Part shown: piece after piece, positions 6,086-7,450 of the stretch
Layout of the letters: each line of letters begins with the position of its first letter
Numbering within the stretch: the stretch's first letter is position 1
Origin: Candidatus Bipolaricaulota bacterium
Lineage (GTDB): Bacteria > Bipolaricaulota > Bipolaricaulia > Bipolaricaulales > Bipolaricaulaceae
DNA: 7,450 bases
NCBI GenBank assembly: GCA_014360945.1
Contig: JACIWM010000056.1
Span: forward strand, 1-7,450
Reading direction: 5' to 3'
The notes under the pieces: generated by a model
The model's input: the letters and a program-made list of their open reading frames with translations, nothing else
Told to the model about the DNA's origin: nothing
Databases searched by the model: none
Position numbers and translations under genes: made by a program

Positions 6086-7450
6086 ATGCCCACGGACCTT
6101 TATCCTCTTCCCTTCCATAAACTTTTGCGCTGGATGATCTCAGAGCTTCGGAAAAATGGCTCGATCTTCGGCATTCCCAGGGCTCTCTTTTATGAGCCCA
6201 AGGATGAGCCCTTTGCCACGGAGATCTTCGGGGAGTTCTTAGCTACGCCCATTGGCCCTTCCGCCGGGCCCCACACGCAATTGAGCCAAAATATTGTCTC
6301 CGCTTGGCTTTGCGGCGGGCGGTTCATCGAGCTTAAAACCGTGCAGATTCTTGACGATCTCGAGATTCCCCGGCCCTGTATTGACGCCGCCGATGAGGGC
6401 TACAACGTGGAATGGTCCCAGGAGCTTCGGCTTCATCAGTCGGCCCAGGAATACATCAACGCCTGGGCCCTGATCCACGTCCTGCGAAAGGCGCTCAGTT
6501 GGGACGGAAAACCCTTGGGGACGATCTTCAACATGAGCGTCGGTTACAACCTCGAGGGCATAAAAAGCCCGAAAATTCAGGAATTTCTCAGGAAACTCAC
6601 GGATGCCACCGAGGCTCTCGGAGAAATCCGCGAGATCCTGGCGCAAGAATTTCCGGAATATGCGGATGTGGAGATTCCCCCAAGGATCTCCACAAGCGTG
6701 ACCCTTTCCACCATGCACGGTTGTCCGCCCCACGAGATCGAGGCCATCGCCGAATTTCTTCTATCGCGCGGTTTCCACACCTTCGTGAAGCTCAACCCCA
6801 CCCTCCTCGGTCAAGACCGGGTGATGCGCATTCTTCACGATCATCTGGGCTTTCGAGAAATCCGCATTCCAGACGAAGTTTTTGAGCATGATCTCCAGTA
6901 CGAGGATGCCGTACCCCTCATTCAGCGGCTGCGGGAGAAGGCCCGAGCATTGGGCCTGACCTTCGGGGTGAAGCTCACCAACACCCTGGCCATGGCCAAC
7001 CACCGTGGCGTTCTTCCCGGTGGCGAGATCTACATGTCCGGAAGGGCTCTTTATCCCGTCACTTTGAACCTTTTCTGGCGCCTTTTCTCTGACCTCGATG
7101 GCGATATTCACGTGTCTTATTCCGGCGGCGCAGATGCCCTGAACCTTCCCACACTCATTTCCTGCGGGGCCCTTCCCGTCACGGCCTGCACAGATCTTCT
7201 CAAGCCCGGAGGGTATGCCCGGTTTGGCCAGTGGCTTTCGGAGTTGCGCGAGGCTATGGCCAAGGCCGGCGCGAAAAACCTTGAGGAATTCACGAAAAAC
7301 CGGGCGGAAAACCTGAAAAAGGCCGCGGAGGAAAGCCTTAAAAATCCGCGGTACAAAAAGGCCTTTTTCCTGGGGGAGCTCCCGAAGATTCCCGATGGGC
7401 TTTCCTTCTTCGACTGTATTGCCGCGCCGTGCGTGGCCGCGTGCCCCGCC
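6086..7450 (+). CDS. ygfK: YgfK-type flavin/iron-sulfur oxidoreductase, N-terminal half (3' end cut)
   Basis: The frame stays open from the ATG at 6086 to the right edge: 455 residues, under half of the roughly 1,000-residue family. The N-terminus matches E. coli YgfK in style (SIFGIPRALFYEP near 30). Residues about 50-390 form a dihydroorotate-dehydrogenase-like barrel: TPIGPSAGPHTQLSQNIV (54-71), GGRFIELKTVQ (77-87, K84 a candidate flavin contact), FNMSVGYNLEGI (148-159), LSTMHGCPPHEIEAI (207-221), FVKLNPTLLG, FGVKLTNTL (293-301), YMSGRAL (316-322), SYSGGAD (345-351) and TDLLKPGGY (369-377). The visible end holds cysteines 444, 449 and 453 followed by proline, where the GltD-like iron-sulfur domain begins. 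The missing part should hold the FAD/NAD(P) domain and C-terminal ferredoxin clusters. Databases often call this family 'putative selenate reductase subunit'; its place in purine clusters makes reduction of a purine ring more likely (inference). Expected in the cytoplasm, under low oxygen. Confidence 0.92.
   Translation, partial: MPTDLYPLPFHKLLRWMISELRKNGSIFGIPRALFYEPKDEPFATEIFGEFLATPIGPSAGPHTQLSQNIVSAWLCGGRFIELKTVQILDDLEIPRPCIDAADEGYNVEWSQELRLHQSAQEYINAWALIHVLRKALSWDGKPLGTIFNMSVGYNLEGIKSPKIQEFLRKLTDATEALGEIREILAQEFPEYADVEIPPRISTSVTLSTMHGCPPHEIEAIAEFLLSRGFHTFVKLNPTLLGQDRVMRILHDHLGFREIRIPDEVFEHDLQYEDAVPLIQRLREKARALGLTFGVKLTNTLAMANHRGVLPGGEIYMSGRALYPVTLNLFWRLFSDLDGDIHVSYSGGADALNLPTLISCGALPVTACTDLLKPGGYARFGQWLSELREAMAKAGAKNLEEFTKNRAENLKKAAEESLKNPRYKKAFFLGELPKIPDGLSFFDCIAAPCVAACPA

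Overview
This window reads as one continuous plus-strand gene cluster, with no gene on the minus strand that I can support. It joins a four-gene BMP/PnrA-type ABC importer (nucleoside or purine class) to two genes of the SsnA-YgfK purine-catabolism pair. The DNA is GC-rich, favours GGG glycine codons and has strong AGGAGG ribosome-binding sites. The substrate-binding protein has a plain signal peptide and no lipobox, which suggests a diderm (Gram-negative-type) bacterium with a periplasm. The oxidoreductase class at the right end suggests anaerobic metabolism. The sequence alone does not let me name a taxon; a deep-branching or thermophilic anaerobe is possible but only a guess.

Layout: (1) 1-1467, the transporter ATPase, cut by the left edge with roughly its first 20 residues missing. 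(2) 1464-2570, first permease, overlapping the ATPase stop by ATGA. (3) 2546-3475, second permease, overlapping the first by 25 bases. (4) A 77-base gap without a convincing promoter. (5) 3553-4698, the secreted substrate-binding protein, with codon use typical of a highly expressed gene. (6) 4712-4740, a strong intrinsic terminator in a 55-base gap. (7) 4754-6076, ssnA, a metal-dependent aminohydrolase starting at GTG. (8) 6086 to the right edge, ygfK, of which 455 residues are visible (the FMN-type barrel and the first cysteines of an iron-sulfur region); the rest lies outside.

How they fit together: the binding protein captures a purine-type solute in the periplasm, two permeases and a two-domain ATPase import it, and SsnA and YgfK act on the ring inside the cell. 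In E. coli ssnA and ygfK also lie together beside a xanthine-dehydrogenase-like gene, and in gut anaerobes this gene set has been linked to anaerobic urate/purine breakdown. The main point of interest is the physical linkage of an importer to this poorly characterised pair. It predicts that the transporter substrate is an oxopurine or related base rather than a generic nucleoside. The terminator between the binding protein and ssnA probably sets a high transporter-to-enzyme ratio. No stretch longer than 300 bases lacks a gene, and I saw no tRNA, rRNA, CRISPR array, insertion sequence or long repeat.
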